64,000 nt of DNA from Salticus scenicus (Eukaryota > Arthropoda > Arachnida > Araneae > Salticidae). Position 1 is the stretch's first letter. The number at the start of each line of letters is the position of its first letter. Of this stretch, positions 62,183 through 64,000 are shown piece by piece. The stretch is from NCBI GenBank assembly GCA_963930645.1, contig OZ005660.1, positions 244,036,836 to 244,100,835 on the forward strand. Reading direction: 5' to 3'. The position numbers and the translations under genes were made by a program. The notes beneath the pieces are model-generated. The model did not search any database, was not told the DNA's origin, and saw nothing but the letters and a program-made list of their open reading frames with translations.

Positions 62183-62658
62183 ATAATATATATATATATT
62201 TTTTCTGCCAAGGATCACCGATATCAAATCTATTCCGCTGCAACATATTAGTATCTTATATCAGATACTTTATTTAGACATTTGAAAACAAATTTCACTT
62301 CAAATTATGATAGGATGTTTATCATTTTCCTTTTAATTAGTATATTAGTTGGATATTTATTGTGTAAATATCATCCTTTGAAATGAAATATTTATGTTTT
62401 CAATGGAATATGGAAGTTTTTTTTTTATTTTTTTATCTAGAGTTTTGAAATTTAAAATTCAAATTTTATCAATTTTTGAACAAAAACAACTTAATCTAAC
62501 GCATGCACATAATAACTAATACATATCTAAACCTAAATATTGGGATTAAAATCGGGAAATAATTTCCCTCGATTTTTAATAATTTTTTACGAGAAATCCA
62601 TTGGGCGTTTAACACAGAAAATATTTTTCTTGTAACCACGAACGGCTTCGCTTGCGTA

Positions 62659-64000
62659 TTTAAAGTCCTCATAATAAGAAAAAACGATTCACTTCATTTT
62701 ACCAAAATAATTTTTTTTAAGACTATCGTAGGTCCTGTTTTCAAATTTTCTAACTAACTATCCAATAACTACAGACACTCCATGCTAACCCAAATTCACC
62801 TCTACTCGATACCTCCAACCAGCTATCTCACCCACAACATCGCCAAAATATCCAGGATCCAGCTAGGGACTTTCTCATTCTCAACCGAACATTTTACCTT
62901 GACTCGACATTATCACCTTAGACTACGCTACTTTCAATACTCATTTCAACTGGTGACTTTTACTTGCCCAGCCAAACATTCTATCCCAACTATCATTTTG
63001 CACTAATTTCAAAACTAAAATCAACTGGCGGCATTTACGTACTAAACTCGACGCCAATCATACCTTACAATGTAAACAAACAATGAAGTTTGATAAAATA
63101 TTTAAAGGCTTTAATGCGTTTTTACAAATATTTTAAGATTTTTAAGGCTTTAATATGTTTTAGAAATATTTTAAGCGTTTTTTTAATGAAACAGTCAAAG
63201 AGTCGTTCATTCACAATTAAAAAGTCGTCCATTTGGAATTTGTATTTTCTGAATGGCAACAGTTTTGGTTTGTTTTTATTTGGTATTGCATTGTTTATAA
63301 TCATGAAGTTACATAATTCTATTTATAGGTTCATGTTTATAATAGCCAGTGATCCGTTATATTTAATTTAGACATTTAAACATTACAATTGAATAGTTTT
63401 TCAAGGTTTTATAGGAAATAAATAAGAATATGTGCGATACAAAACATGTATGAAAATGATATGTATGTTTCCTAAGTTAAATTAAACAAACGGAAAAAAA
63501 ATGGTTGCCAAAAGTTTCTGTTTTGAAGCGGCACTAGCCGGATTCGTTCATGACAGATGAGGGTCATTATATATATTAATTACATGTAAAACTGTATAGC
63601 TGAAAATATACAACTTCATTGTTAGTGTTGAAAATGAATTTTGGAGAATAAAAATATTTTACTGTCAAATAACTATACATATAAATAATTTGTATCTGCA
63701 GCTGGTTCATTGCATTTAAATTCAGTATTTAACTGTTTGTAAGCTTTAAATGAAAACTTTATGATTAAACACTATAAATTACAAAATTTTTTCCATTAAA
63801 AATGGAGGGGGAGATATGCTGCTCTCCCTCTCCTTCCTGTTCCTTTGTTTATAGTTACACGATTACACAATAAATAGACCTCCCCCCTTCAATACACTTT
63901 CTTCTCCATTTTTTTTATATTTCTTTTTTCGCTGTGTTTGAATTCTCTGCTGCTGGATCTATTTTTTTCCAATTGATTATTACTTTGTTAATGAATTTTT
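62659..64000. other. AT-rich end of window with a C-rich strand segment
   Basis: 62745-63060 is unusually C-rich and G-poor on the plus strand (for example CTAACTAACTATCCAATAAC, CTATCTCACCCACAACATCG). The rest is AT-rich. No gene was recognised. Confidence 0.45.

Larger units (their letters stand above)
57301..62658. mobile_element. Fold-back element split by the copia insertion
   Basis: Left arm (57301 to about 57560: TACGCAAGCGAAG, CGCCCATTGGATTTTTTG, AAAATTATTTCCCGATTTTA, GTATTAGTTATCATGTGCAT) is mirrored by the right arm (about 62430-62658: TGCACATAATAACTAATAC, AAAATCGGGAAATAATTTCC, CATTGGGCG, CTTCGCTTGCGTA). Without the copia element it would be about 0.9 kb and non-coding. The copia element sits in a TATATA tract near its centre. 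Confidence 0.78.

Overview
The window looks like repeat-dense nuclear DNA of an arthropod, possibly a spider or another chelicerate. That placement is inferred from the very AT-rich base composition, the many long A/T homopolymers, the mixture of Ty3/Gypsy, Ty1/copia, Tc1/mariner, hAT and TTAA-site elements, and a eukaryotic tRNA-type gene. No clear intact host protein-coding gene was found. The only long open frame that does not belong to a transposon is an eight-finger C2H2 zinc-finger stretch at 46.8-47.5 kb, which lies inside a longer decayed finger array.

Layout. 0-9.3 kb is AT-rich DNA with miniature inverted-repeat elements (hAT-type with an 8-bp duplication at 2.07 kb, TTAA-type at 5.29 and 8.74 kb), long fold-back elements (6.3-7.0 and 7.4-8.5 kb) and repeats built from the short palindrome TGGCCA. 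From 9.33 to 24.40 kb there is an interval whose two ends are matching inverted sequences rich in GAACGTTC, with TA on both sides. It contains a complete but frameshifted Ty3/Gypsy element on the minus strand (14.01-22.53 kb), a second TTAA element and a fold-back. 24.4-32.6 kb holds the other half of the TGGCCA repeat, a third palindrome-word repeat (TCAAGT/ACTTGA), a Tc1-type MITE, a fold-back with TTA duplications, an internally deleted Tc1-like gene, a tRNA-Thr-like sequence, two hairpins and nested hAT-like elements.

32.69-38.24 kb is a plus-strand Ty3/Gypsy element with many stops. 38-46.7 kb holds a diverged ~140-bp tandem array joined to the 3' half of a Tc1 transposase, a MITE with a 6-bp duplication, a diverged tandem region with tRNA-derived SINEs, and a P/THAP9-like transposase fragment. 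46.7-49.0 kb is the zinc-finger array, interrupted by a hAT MITE. 49.83-53.04 kb is a recent direct tandem duplication of about 1.62 kb that sits inside nested transposons. 55.1-56.1 kb holds two fold-backs. 57.3-62.66 kb is a fold-back element split by a young Ty1/copia element on the minus strand (57.73-62.18 kb). The last 1.3 kb is AT-rich, with a C-rich, G-poor strand segment near 62.75-63.06 kb.

The three LTR elements carry the usual gag and protease/RT/RNase H/integrase functions, but each has nonsense or frameshift lesions, so none appears autonomous as read. LTR pairs differ by roughly 1.5-3.5 % by eye, so the insertions are fairly recent. The most unusual pattern is a set of non-coding repeats with similar ends (TATCCCA or TACCCAA) whose interiors are crowded with a different short palindrome in each family. 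All identities here come from reading the sequence and recognising motifs; no database search was run.
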